From a bacterium (lineage in GTDB: Bacteria > Actinomycetota > Acidimicrobiia > Acidimicrobiales > CATQHL01), in NCBI GenBank assembly GCA_028819945.1, contig JAPPKQ010000445.1, positions 1-10,919 of the forward strand: a stretch of DNA of 10,919 nt, read 5' to 3'. Below the pieces are notes generated by a model. The model searched no databases. It worked only from the letters and a program-made list of their open reading frames with translations, and was not told the DNA's origin. Position numbers and translations under genes: made by a program. Positions 1 to 6,864 of the stretch are shown one piece after another. Every line of letters begins with the position of its first letter. Position 1 is the stretch's first letter.

Positions 1-2
1 CC

Positions 3-629
3 CCATGGCTGGACCTGGAACCGGGCGAGGCGTCCAACCGGATGAACGACGGGAAGTGCGACCGCGTGGGGCGCTTCTGGGTCGGCAGCATGCTCGAGCA
101 CATCACCGAGGGCGTCTTCACCGGGAAGCTTCATCGCGTCGACGCCGACGGCACGCACACGGTGCTGCGTGACGGCGTGGGCGTCTGCAACGGGCTGGCG
201 TTCTCGCCCGAGGGCGACCGCATGTACTTCGCCGATTCGATGCGCAGCACGGTGTGGCGCTACCGCTACGACCCCGAGACCGGCACCGCCGGTGATCCGG
301 AGGTGTTCTCGGACTGGTCGGGGCTGCCGGGCGTGCCCGACGGCGCGGCGGTGGACGAGACCGGCTGCTACTGGTCGGCCTGCGCCTTCGGCTGGTCGCT
401 GGCCCGCCTCACGCCCCACGGCGACGTCGACCGGATCGTGGAGCTGCCCGTGGAGATCCCCACGATGCCGGCCTTCGGCGGCGCTGACCTCGACACGATC
501 TTCGTCACGTCCATCGGCCCTGGCGGCGGCTTCCCCACGGCACCCGGCCAGCCGCAGGCCGGCGGCGTCTTCGCCGTCGATGCCGGGGTGAGCGGCCTGC
601 CGGAGCCACGCTTCGCCGCCGGAGGCTGA
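3..629 (+). CDS. SMP-30/gluconolactonase/regucalcin-family lactonase, 5' truncated
   Basis: This is the C-terminal two thirds of a six-bladed beta-propeller lactonase. The family hydrolyses sugar-acid lactones (gluconolactone and relatives, including sulfogluconolactone) using one divalent metal. The reading frame is open from base 3, so the ATG at base 42 is an internal Met and the true start lies outside the window. Family landmarks are present in order: NDGKCD followed by GRFWVGSM (from base 45, substrate-binding Asn), CNGLAFSPEG (metal-ligand Asn at 189-191) and PDGAAVDETG (metal-ligand Asp at 339-341). It closes with the usual AGGVFAVD...GLPEPRF ending. Ligand roles are transferred from regucalcin. 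No signal peptide can be judged because the N-terminus is missing. It is followed after 82 bases by the HisD-like gene on the same strand, so it is probably the first visible gene of a sugar-acid or sulfosugar operon. The family is secure; the substrate is unknown. Confidence 0.9.
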   Translation, partial: PWLDLEPGEASNRMNDGKCDRVGRFWVGSMLEHITEGVFTGKLHRVDADGTHTVLRDGVGVCNGLAFSPEGDRMYFADSMRSTVWRYRYDPETGTAGDPEVFSDWSGLPGVPDGAAVDETGCYWSACAFGWSLARLTPHGDVDRIVELPVEIPTMPAFGGADLDTIFVTSIGPGGGFPTAPGQPQAGGVFAVDAGVSGLPEPRFAAGG

Positions 630-701
630 ACGCCGACCGGCCCGATAGGTTCACGCCCCGGCGCGGCTGCGCACCGCCGCAGCAGGCGCCGACCGACGAG
701 C

Positions 702-706
702 AGGAG
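702..706 (+). promoter_or_regulatory. Ribosome binding site of the HisD-like gene
   Basis: AGGAG lies 5 bases before the ATG at 712 and supports that start. The 82-base gap to the preceding stop shows no obvious promoter. Confidence 0.7.
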
Positions 707-711
707 AAGAC

Positions 712-1986
712 ATGGCCCGCTGGCTCAAGACAGGAATCGCCGAGGACCTCAAGCGCGCCCGCGACGACCAGGTCCGGGACACGGTGACGAAGATCCTCGA
801 CGACATCGAGCGACGCGGCGACGAGGCGGTGCGGGAACTGTCGATCCGCTTCGACAACTGGGACCCCGCGGACTTCCGGCTCAGCGACGACGAGATCGCC
901 GCCGCCCTCGCGGAGATCCCCGACGACACGCTCGACGACATCCGCTTCGCCCAGGAGCAGATCCGCAACTTCGCCCGGATCCAGCGGGACGCCCTGGCCG
1001 ACGTGGAGGCCGAGACGCTGCCGGGAGTGGTCCTGGGGCACAAGAACATCCCCGTCGGCTCGGTGGGCTGCTACGTGCCGGGCGGGAAGTACCCGCTGGT
1101 GGCCTCGGCGCACATGTCGGTGGTGACCGCAAAGGTGGCCGGGGTGGAGCGCATCGTGACCTGCGCACCGCCGTTCGGCGGCCGTCCCGCCTCCGCCATC
1201 ATCGCCGCCCAGCACCTCGGCGGGGCCGACGAGATCTACTGCCTCGGCGGCGTGCAGGCGGTCGGCGCAATGGCGCTGGGCACCTCCACGATGGCGCCGG
1301 TGGACATGCTGGTGGGTCCCGGCAACCCGTTCGTGGCCGAGGCGAAGCGCCAACTGTTCGGGCGCGTCGGCATCGACCTGCTGGCCGGGCCGACCGAGAC
1401 GCTCGTGATCGCCGATGACACCAGCGACGGCGAGATCTGCGCCACCGACCTGCTGGGTCAGGCCGAGCACGGTCCCACCTCGCCGGCGGTCCTGCTGACC
1501 ACCTCGGAGGAGTTGGCGGTCGCCACCATCGCCGAGGTGGAGCGGCAGCTGGAGATCCTGCCGACCGGGGAGATCGCCGGGACGGCCTGGCGGGACTACG
1601 GCCAGGTGATCGTGGCCGACAGTGACGACGAGATGGTGCGCATCGGCGACGAGATCGCCTCCGAGCACGTGCAGGTCATGACCGCGGACCCGGACTGGTT
1701 CGCCGAGCGGCTCACGAACTACGGCTCGCTGTTCCTGGGCGACCGCACCAACGTGTCCTACGGCGACAAGGTGATCGGCACCAACCACACGCTGCCCACC
1801 CGCCGGGCGGCCCGCTACACGGGCGGCCTGTGGGTCGGCAAGTTCCTCAAGACCTGCACCTACCAGAAGGTGCTGACCGACGAGGCCTCGGTGCTGCTGG
1901 GCGAGTACTGCTCGCGGCTGTGCGCCCTGGAGGGCTTCGCCGGCCACAAGGCCCAGGCCGACATCAGGGTGCGGCGGCTGGCGTGA
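712..1986 (+). CDS. Histidinol-dehydrogenase paralogue, sulfopropanediol 3-dehydrogenase (HpsN)-like
   Basis: This 424-residue protein is a Zn/NAD-dependent alcohol dehydrogenase of the HisD superfamily. True HisD oxidises histidinol twice to histidine; the HpsN branch oxidises (R)-2,3-dihydroxypropane-1-sulfonate to sulfolactate. The catalytic and metal set of HisD is retained: Q250 and H253 in LLGQAEHG, E318-H319 in SEHVQV, D352 and H359 in [13 protein letters not shown]407 and H412 in EGFAGHK. Its signature blocks differ from biosynthetic HisD and match, from memory, the HisD-homologue/HpsN branch: [34 protein letters not shown], then [15 protein letters not shown]. No other his genes are adjacent. 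Instead a lactonase lies upstream and an SDR overlaps downstream, which argues for catabolism. The start is ATG with AGGAG 5 bases upstream. The stop TGA overlaps the GTG start of the next gene. The superfamily is certain; the sulfonate assignment is a plausible inference, and other polyol substrates remain possible. Confidence 0.9.
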   Translation: MARWLKTGIAEDLKRARDDQVRDTVTKILDDIERRGDEAVRELSIRFDNWDPADFRLSDDEIAAALAEIPDDTLDDIRFAQEQIRNFARIQRDALADVEAETLPGVVLGHKNIPVGSVGCYVPGGKYPLVASAHMSVVTAKVAGVERIVTCAPPFGGRPASAIIAAQHLGGADEIYCLGGVQAVGAMALGTSTMAPVDMLVGPGNPFVAEAKRQLFGRVGIDLLAGPTETLVIADDTSDGEICATDLLGQAEHGPTSPAVLLTTSEELAVATIAEVERQLEILPTGEIAGTAWRDYGQVIVADSDDEMVRIGDEIASEHVQVMTADPDWFAERLTNYGSLFLGDRTNVSYGDKVIGTNHTLPTRRAARYTGGLWVGKFLKTCTYQKVLTDEASVLLGEYCSRLCALEGFAGHKAQADIRVRRLA

Positions 1987-2849
1987 GCGGCGCGGCCGGC
2001 AGTCGGCGTGAGGCGGAGCGAACGGCGCCTGCGGGCGACCCGGGCGGCAGCGGCGGAACCGGTCCCGGAGCGGGTGGGGTCTCGGGCACCCTTCCGGGCC
2101 GCGGCCTGCGTCTGGACGGCCAGCGGGCGCTGGTGACCGGCGCCGGTCGGGGCATCGGCTTGGCGTGCGCGGAAGGGCTGGCAGAGGCGGGGGCGGAGGT
2201 GACACTGCTGAGCCGCACCCGCAGCGAACTGGAGCAGGCCGCAACCGGCATCGAGGCGGCTGGGGGGCAGGCGGACGTGCTCGTCTGCGACTGCACCGAC
2301 GCCGACGCTGTCGCCGAGGTGATCGGCGGAGCGCCGGGCCATTGGGACGTGCTGGTCAACAACGCCGGGACCAACCGGCCGCAGGGATTCCTGGAGGTGA
2401 CCCGGGAGGCGTTCGAGGAGGTCATGCGGATCAACGTGACGGGGGCCTTCTTCGTGGCCCAGACGGTCGCCGCCAAGATGGCCGCCGCCGGCGAGGGCGG
2501 CAGCATCATCAACATGTCCTCCCAGATGGCGCACGTGGGCGGCGCCCGCCGCTCGGTCTACTGCGCCTCCAAGCACGCCCTCGAGGGCATGACCAAGGCC
2601 ATGGCCATCGACCTGGCCCCGCACCGCATCAGGGTCAACACGGTGTGCCCCACGTTCGTGGTGACCCCCATGACCGCCCCCTACTTCGAGGACGAGGCCT
2701 TCCTCGCCGACACCCTGGGCCGCATCCCCCTCGGCCGCCTCGCACAGGTCAACGACGTCACCGGCGCGGTCGTCTTCCTGGCCTCAGACGCCTCGGCCAT
2801 GATCACCGGATCGGCCCTCAAGGTAGACGGAGGCTGGACCGCCATCTGA
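1983..2849 (+). CDS. Short-chain dehydrogenase/reductase (classical SDR, KduD/gluconate-5-dehydrogenase-like)
   Basis: This 288-residue classical SDR is an NAD(P)-dependent oxidoreductase acting on a hydroxyl/keto group. Visible motifs are the Rossmann glycine motif TGAGRGIG (residues 52-59), NNAG (126-129) and the catalytic Ser180, Tyr193 and Lys197 (SSQMAH...YCASK). The C-terminal [12 protein letters not shown] is typical. The SR at the end of strand beta-2 (LLSRTRSEL) suggests NADP(H) preference. The GTG start at 1983 overlaps the previous gene's stop as GTGA, so translation is probably coupled; no strong ribosome site is visible. No other ATG, GTG or TTG occurs in frame before the Rossmann fold, so the protein carries an unusual Gly/Pro/Ala-rich leader of about 40 residues. 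The frame also stays open upstream into the HisD-like gene, which I treat as accidental. Its position suggests it acts on the same substrate or product as the HisD-like enzyme. The exact substrate is unknown. Confidence 0.88.
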   Translation: MSGAAGSRREAERTAPAGDPGGSGGTGPGAGGVSGTLPGRGLRLDGQRALVTGAGRGIGLACAEGLAEAGAEVTLLSRTRSELEQAATGIEAAGGQADVLVCDCTDADAVAEVIGGAPGHWDVLVNNAGTNRPQGFLEVTREAFEEVMRINVTGAFFVAQTVAAKMAAAGEGGSIINMSSQMAHVGGARRSVYCASKHALEGMTKAMAIDLAPHRIRVNTVCPTFVVTPMTAPYFEDEAFLADTLGRIPLGRLAQVNDVTGAVVFLASDASAMITGSALKVDGGWTAI

Positions 2850-2893
2850 CCCCGCCGCGGCCGCCCGCCGGTGGGGCAGTCCCGCGGCCGGTG
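2850..2893. terminator. Possible shared hairpin between convergent genes
   Basis: The 44-base gap between two convergent SDR genes holds an inverted repeat, CGGCCGC at 2858-2864 with GCGGCCG at 2884-2890. A smaller GCCC/GGGC pair lies inside it at 2863-2866 and 2874-2877. There is no T-run on either strand, so this is only a weak candidate for an intrinsic or bidirectional terminator. Confidence 0.25.
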
Positions 2894-3628
2894 TCAGTGG
2901 ATGGTGCGGCCCCCGTCGACGGGCAGGGCCTGGCCGGTGATGAACGAGGCGTCTTCGCTGGCCAGGTAGGCGATGGTGGCCGCGATCTCGGCGGGTTCAC
3001 CGAGACGCTCGATCAGGTAGCCCTCGATCGTCCGCTTCAGCCGCTCCTCCGGATCGTCGGCGGCGGCCACCACCGCCGCGATCATCGGGGTGTTCACCGA
3101 TCCGGGGCACACGGCATTGACCCTGATGCCGTCTGTGGCGTGGTCCTTGGCCAGCGACTGCGTCAGGGTGATGACGCCCCCCTTGGAGGTGGCGTAGGAC
3201 ACCATGCCCACGAGGCCGCGCAGGCCGGCGAAGGAGCTGAGGTTCACGATCGCCCCGCCGCCGCTGCGGCGCATGTGCCCGACGGCGGCCCGGCAGCCGA
3301 GGAACACACCGGTGAGGTTCACGTCCAGGACGCGCCGCCACTGCTCGAGGCTGGTGTCCTCGGCCCGCCCGATACCGAGGATCCCGGCGCTGTTCACCAG
3401 CACGTCGAGGCGCCCGGAGGCCTCGACGATCGTGTCGAACGCGGCGGTCCAGTGCTCCTCGACGGTGACGTCCACCTCGACGGCCGGGTGACCGGGGGGC
3501 CCCTCCAGTCCGGGCAGCACCGCGGACCACACGGTCGCCCCTTCGGCGGCCAGCCGCTCCACCGTGGCACCGCCGATGCCGCCCTCGGCGCCGCTCACCA
3601 CGGCCACCTTCCCCTCGAACCTGCGCAT
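2894..3628 (-). CDS. Short-chain dehydrogenase/reductase (classical SDR)
   Basis: This is a 244-residue classical SDR, NAD(P)-dependent. Landmarks are the cofactor motif SGAEGGIG (residues 12-19, Ser in place of the usual Thr), NSAG (79-82, in place of NNAG) and catalytic Ser132, Tyr145 and Lys149 (LSSFAG...YATSK). It ends with the family pattern FITGQALPVDGG. The start at 3628 is fixed by AGGAGG 5 bases upstream. A longer open frame reaches back to 4156, but that part covers an intergenic repeat and the antisense of the neighbouring gene's frame, so it is excluded. It is the last gene of the minus-strand block and ends facing the plus-strand operon. A 167-base gap with palindromes separates it from the SDR upstream. 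The residues after strand beta-2 are divergent and short (VLPGLEGPPGHPA), so cofactor choice cannot be predicted. The substrate is unknown. Confidence 0.88.
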   Translation of the reverse strand: MRRFEGKVAVVSGAEGGIGGATVERLAAEGATVWSAVLPGLEGPPGHPAVEVDVTVEEHWTAAFDTIVEASGRLDVLVNSAGILGIGRAEDTSLEQWRRVLDVNLTGVFLGCRAAVGHMRRSGGGAIVNLSSFAGLRGLVGMVSYATSKGGVITLTQSLAKDHATDGIRVNAVCPGSVNTPMIAAVVAAADDPEERLKRTIEGYLIERLGEPAEIAATIAYLASEDASFITGQALPVDGGRTIH

Positions 3629-3633
3629 CGCCG

Positions 3634-3639
3634 CCTCCT
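3634..3639 (-). promoter_or_regulatory. Ribosome binding site that fixes the SDR start
   Basis: On the minus strand AGGAGG stands 5 bases before the ATG at 3628. This perfect Shine-Dalgarno sequence decides between the 244-residue protein and a 420-codon open frame. Confidence 0.8.
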
Positions 3640-3666
3640 GGTGCGTGTTGGATGATTCGTTGAAAT

Positions 3667-3682
3667 CGCGACCGCGGTCGCG
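3667..3682. repeat. 16-base perfect palindrome in the SDR-SDR spacer
   Basis: CGCGACCGCGGTCGCG reads the same on both strands. It sits 8 bases before the second palindromic element, between two minus-strand SDR genes. It may be part of a compound dispersed repeat, an operator, or a hairpin affecting mRNA stability. Confidence 0.55.
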
Positions 3683-3690
3683 GAACGCCG

Positions 3691-3714
3691 GATTCCTGCC
3701 TCCGCCGGAATGAC
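3691..3714. repeat. Short dispersed REP-like repeat (ATTCC...GGAAT hairpin)
   Basis: ATTCC at 3692-3696 pairs with GGAAT at 3707-3711. After one mismatch, GC (3698-3699) pairs with GC (3704-3705) around a CTCC loop. It is followed by GAC, so the minus strand begins GTCATTCCGGCGGAGGC. This is the familiar short intergenic repeat whose spurious translation reads SFRRRQES. Identification as a dispersed repeat comes from recall, since only one copy lies in this window. Confidence 0.6.
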
Positions 3715-3795
3715 ATCGGAGAACGTCAGTCGCGGCGAGAGCCGGGCGAACGGCCAACGCTACGAGCCGCGCGCTGCAGTTTCCGGCGGCGCGGC

Positions 3796-4563
3796 TCAGT
3801 GCAGGGCGATGCCGCCGGTGATGTCGAACTCGGCGCCGGTTGCGTAGCTGCTGGCGTCGCTGAGCAGCCAGACGATGATCTCCGCAACCTCCTGCGGTTC
3901 GCCGAGGCGCCCCAGCGGGATCATCTCGCGCTCGGCCTTGGCCAGTAGTGCCGGGTCGGTCTGCTCGGTGAGCATCCGGGTGCGCATCGCTCCAGGGCAG
4001 ACCGTGTTGACGAGGATCCCGTCGGCGGCCCCGAAGTTGGCGAACATCTTCGTCATCACCGCCACGGCCCCCTTGGTGGTCTCGTACAGCAGCGAGGTGG
4101 TGGTGAAGCCGCCCTCGTAGACCCCGGTGGAGGTGACGTTCACGACCCGGCCCCAACCCCGGGTGGCCATGTCGGCCATGGCGGCGCGCATCAGCAGCAG
4201 CGGCGCCCGGGCGTTGATGTGGTACACGAAGTCGAAGCGCTCGCCGGTGATCTCCTCCAAGGGCGTGCGGAACAGCACGGCGGCGGCGTTCACCAGGGCG
4301 TCCACCCGCCCGAAGTGCGCCACCGCCTGGGGCACCACCGTCTCCACCTGATCGGCGTCACCGAGGTCCACGACGATGCCGTGCGCCTCGGCGCCCAGCC
4401 CCCGCACGTCGCTGAGCGTCTCGTCCAGGGCGTCGGCGCGGTTGTCCACCAGGGCGAGCCGGTAGCCGCCGCGCTCGGCGACGATCCGGGCCGCGGCGCC
4501 CGCCAGACCGCCGCCGGCGCCCGTGAGGAGGGCGACCCGTTCAGGTGCGTCGGAATTGCTCAT
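3796..4563 (-). CDS. Atypical short-chain dehydrogenase/reductase
   Basis: This 255-residue SDR-family oxidoreductase has several departures from the classical consensus. The glycine motif is TGAGGGLAG (residues 14-22), so the last Gly of TGxxxGxG is replaced by Ala21 and followed by Gly22. NNAG is replaced by NAAA (92-95). The Ser-to-Tyr spacing is 15 instead of 13 (Ser145, Tyr160, Lys164; YETTK), which implies a two-residue loop insertion beside the active site. Asp40 at the end of strand beta-2 (ALVDNR) predicts NAD(H) use. The C-terminal ATGAEFDITGG is normal. The start ATG is preceded by GGAAGGAG about 6 bases upstream. It lies 60 bases downstream of the Cys-rich gene on the same strand, so co-transcription is likely. 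It is probably active as an oxidoreductase because Tyr and Lys are intact, but the substrate is unknown. Confidence 0.87.
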   Translation of the reverse strand: MSNSDAPERVALLTGAGGGLAGAAARIVAERGGYRLALVDNRADALDETLSDVRGLGAEAHGIVVDLGDADQVETVVPQAVAHFGRVDALVNAAAVLFRTPLEEITGERFDFVYHINARAPLLLMRAAMADMATRGWGRVVNVTSTGVYEGGFTTTSLLYETTKGAVAVMTKMFANFGAADGILVNTVCPGAMRTRMLTEQTDPALLAKAEREMIPLGRLGEPQEVAEIIVWLLSDASSYATGAEFDITGGIALH

Positions 4564-4623
4564 CGGTGTCTCCTTCCTCGCCGCCGTCTCAGCGGCCCAC
4601 TCAGTCGTCGCCCTCGCCGGCCC

Positions 4624-5766
4624 CTAGTTCGAGTCGCCTCCGGGATCGAGCCCCGGGATCACATCCGGCTTCTGGCGGCCCACGTCGGTGTAGTAGCGCT
4701 CGGGCACCTTGGCCGGGTCCTTGTAGACGTGCCAGGTGCACTTGGCGGTGCCGTCGTTGGGGTACGTGGGCGGTTCGGTGACCCGCACGGGATAGCCGAA
4801 GTGATCGATCGGCATCAGCTGCATGACCATGCAGCAGTTCACGCAGTAGTAGCAGACGCCCTTGGTGTTCCAGGCGAAGTCGAACTCCTCCTCGAAGACG
4901 CCGAACTCGAACGGCGACTCCATGCGCGGCGGCGAGCCCTCGAAGGCGTCCACGAGCATCGAGCGCCCACCGCTGCCGCACGGGTCGAAGCGCCACGTGT
5001 AGCGGTCCTCGTCCTCGCTGAACTCCATGTTGCCGTCCCGCTCGGGGCCCACGAGGTGGCCGCGCATCGCCTCCATGGCCAGGTAGACGTTGGTCCACAG
5101 CGACTCCGACCAGGGGTTCTTCTTGATGTCGAACTTCTCGTAGCGCGACTCGAACAGCGGGCCGATGATGGCGCTCCAGAAGTCGCCGACCGCCTCCTCG
5201 CCCCAGTAGACGACCGCCTCGTTCAGCAGCCCGTAGAGATGGTCCACGTCGCGGTCCTGGACCTGCCGCCAGACCTCCTTCAACTCGGCCAGGGACTCCA
5301 GGGCCTCGTCGCGGTCCTGCGCGCCGACGGCCACCAGGCAGCGCCGCATCTCGGCCTCGAACTCCGCCCAGCGCACGCTGGAGACGAAGGGCCGCCCATC
5401 GGGCAGGCGGATGAGGTCCAGCAGCCGCCTGTTCAGCTCCAGGAGCTGGGCCCGGCCGACGCCCCGCTCGGCCAGGAAGGCGATGGCGTCGGGGATGAGC
5501 CCCTCGAAGAACCCGTGGATGACAGCCGCCTCGTCGTAGAAGAAGTCCACGTACTCGGCGGCCTCGGCCCACTGCCCGGCCTCGATGGCCTCGATCGCCC
5601 TGGTGTAGGTGGCGACCGCGTGGGACTCCCAGGTGACATCAGCGCGGATCCGCCGGCCCAGCGTCTCGGAGTACTGCAGCACGCCGGTCGGAGAGATGTC
5701 CGCTTCGGGCATCAGGCGCGCCTCGGTCAGCAGTTCGTTGATCCAGCCCGACGCGTCCCTGACCAC
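4624..5766 (-). CDS. Uncharacterised Cys-rich protein with DPCGSGGR and CxxCxxCC motifs
   Basis: This is a 380-residue soluble protein whose family I do not recognise with confidence. The N-terminal half (about residues 1-190) is predominantly helical and rich in acidic and aromatic residues. The C-terminal half carries FDPCGSGGR (Cys263), then VCYYCVNCC (Cys305, Cys308, Cys311, Cys312), then MPIDHFGYPVRVTEPP, then KCTWHVY (Cys343, His346). This clustering suggests a metal or iron-sulfur site, or a thiol chemistry centre; that is inference. A distant likeness to L-2-amino-thiazoline-4-carboxylate hydrolase-type proteins is possible but weak. There is no signal peptide or membrane segment. The start is GTG at 5766 with GGAGGGG upstream. 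The last residues read VIPGLDPGGDSN, which looks like read-in of a dispersed GC-rich repeat, so the native C-terminus may have been about 15 residues shorter or different. It sits between a DapB-like oxidoreductase (87 bases upstream) and an SDR, so a catabolic role is likely. Confidence 0.8.
   Translation of the reverse strand: MVRDASGWINELLTEARLMPEADISPTGVLQYSETLGRRIRADVTWESHAVATYTRAIEAIEAGQWAEAAEYVDFFYDEAAVIHGFFEGLIPDAIAFLAERGVGRAQLLELNRRLLDLIRLPDGRPFVSSVRWAEFEAEMRRCLVAVGAQDRDEALESLAELKEVWRQVQDRDVDHLYGLLNEAVVYWGEEAVGDFWSAIIGPLFESRYEKFDIKKNPWSESLWTNVYLAMEAMRGHLVGPERDGNMEFSEDEDRYTWRFDPCGSGGRSMLVDAFEGSPPRMESPFEFGVFEEEFDFAWNTKGVCYYCVNCCMVMQLMPIDHFGYPVRVTEPPTYPNDGTAKCTWHVYKDPAKVPERYYTDVGRQKPDVIPGLDPGGDSN
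4640..4662. repeat. GC-rich repeat fragment at the 3' end of the Cys-rich gene
   Basis: On the plus strand CCGGGATCGAGCCCCGGGAT begins near 4640; read on the minus strand it encodes VIPGLDPG. It resembles the element near 8488-8504 (CCCCGGACTCGATCCGG) and, from memory, a widespread dispersed repeat with this spurious translation. Confidence 0.4.
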
Positions 5767-5853
5767 GTGTCCCCTCCCTCGATCGCCTCGTTGCTGCGCC
5801 CTTGCTTAGCTGATCGGCGTCGGCTCCGCACTCAGCGGGTGCCGCTGATACCG

Positions 5854-6864
5854 TCAGCCCCAGGGGGCGGGGATCGGCAGGTCGGTGACCGACAGCAGGC
5901 CCGGGGGGGCCGCCACGACGTGGGGGATGAGGTTGACGAGCACGGCCATGGTGGTGACCTGCGGGTTGAATCCCGGTCTGACGACGGCGTGCAAACCGGG
6001 ATCGCCGATGACGTTGTAGGAGTCCTCGGGGGCCAAGTCGATGGACGCCAGGTCCACGTGGCCGAGGAACGTCGCCTGGAACCACGGCTCGTCGCCGTCG
6101 CCGGTGTAGCCGGAGGTGACCTGCTTGAACCCCGCTGACTGGCCTGCTGCGATGGGCACCGCCACGGTGTCGATGGCCTCGGGGGCGGGGAAGGGATCGA
6201 TGGTCTCGGTGAACCGCTCCACCGTGCGACCGAAGCGCCGGGCGAAGGTCCGCATGGTGTGCGGGTAGCCGATGTGGCCGTAGATGCGGCCCGCCGCCAC
6301 GCCGGCGGCGTGCTCCTCGGGGTCGAAGCCGAGGCCGAGGCGGCGCTGCACCGTGTGGCTGAAGCCCGACAGGTCCACCACGCGTTGCACCACGATGCGG
6401 TCCACACGGCAGGCGGCGCCGGTCAGCGCCAGGCCCAGCACCTCGTAGATGTAGCCGGGGTTGGCGCCGGCGCCGATCACGGTGACGCCGGCCGCGCGGG
6501 CCCGAGCGTTGATGTCGGCGGAGAAGTCGGGATCGATCGCCCAGGCGTAACCCATCTCCTCGGCGGTGCACATGACGTTCAGCCCGGCGTCCACCCCGGC
6601 GCGGATCTCGTCGGCGACCTCGGCGATGAACGAGGTGGTGGCGATCAGCAACACGTCGGCGGGCGTGGCCAGCGCCGTGTCCCGGTCGGTCACCGCCACC
6701 CCGTTCGGCGCCCCCGTCGCCAACTCGCCGATGTCGGATCCCACCAGGGCGGGGTTGCGACTGCACGCCGCCACCACGTCACCGCCGCTCCGGCCGAGGA
6801 CCAGCCGGGCGACGTTGCGCCCCACGCCGCCCACGCCGCACAGCACGAGTCGGATCTCACTCAT
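5854..6864 (-). CDS. DapB-fold oxidoreductase, 2,4-diaminopentanoate dehydrogenase-like
   Basis: This 336-residue NAD(P)-dependent enzyme belongs to the dihydrodipicolinate-reductase fold family. It resembles the branch that includes 2,4-diaminopentanoate dehydrogenase of ornithine fermentation more than biosynthetic DapB (about 250-270 residues). The N-terminal Rossmann motif is GVGGVG (residues 10-15). The family block ISEE-like CTAEEMGYAW is followed by VIGAGANPGYIYEVL (129 onward), equivalent to the GTGVNPGF motif of the family, and a long C-terminal substrate domain. The start ATG at 6864 has GGAGG 6 bases upstream. The first 8 bases overlap the end of the exonuclease gene. It is the first gene of the metabolic part of the minus-strand block, followed 87 bases later by the Cys-rich gene. 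The family level is good; the substrate is unknown, and an amino-acid or keto-acid substrate is only suggested by homology. Confidence 0.82.
   Translation of the reverse strand: MSEIRLVLCGVGGVGRNVARLVLGRSGGDVVAACSRNPALVGSDIGELATGAPNGVAVTDRDTALATPADVLLIATTSFIAEVADEIRAGVDAGLNVMCTAEEMGYAWAIDPDFSADINARARAAGVTVIGAGANPGYIYEVLGLALTGAACRVDRIVVQRVVDLSGFSHTVQRRLGLGFDPEEHAAGVAAGRIYGHIGYPHTMRTFARRFGRTVERFTETIDPFPAPEAIDTVAVPIAAGQSAGFKQVTSGYTGDGDEPWFQATFLGHVDLASIDLAPEDSYNVIGDPGLHAVVRPGFNPQVTTMAVLVNLIPHVVAAPPGLLSVTDLPIPAPWG

Noticed and set aside
712..1986. Calling the HisD-family gene biosynthetic hisD
   Set aside because: Its signature blocks fit the HisD-homologue/HpsN branch, no his genes are adjacent, and neighbours are catabolic.
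505..2244. 579-codon minus-strand open frame opposite the HisD-like and SDR genes
   Set aside because: Low-complexity Arg/Pro/Gly/His-rich translation typical of the antisense of GC-rich genes; the plus-strand proteins are recognisable.
2165..3655. 496-codon plus-strand open frame
   Set aside because: It is an out-of-frame shadow of one SDR and the antisense of another, with no protein-family pattern.
3629..4156. N-terminal extension of the minus-strand SDR (2894-3628) as one 420-residue protein
   Set aside because: A perfect AGGAGG precedes the ATG at 3628, and the extension covers a palindromic repeat and another gene in the wrong frame.
5560..5766. Ferritin-like diiron site in the helical N-terminus of the Cys-rich protein
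   Set aside because: Glu and His residues are present, but no ExxH pair at the required spacing is seen.
4219..6138. 639-codon plus-strand open frame
   Set aside because: It runs antisense to three recognisable minus-strand genes and has the compositional look of a shadow frame.
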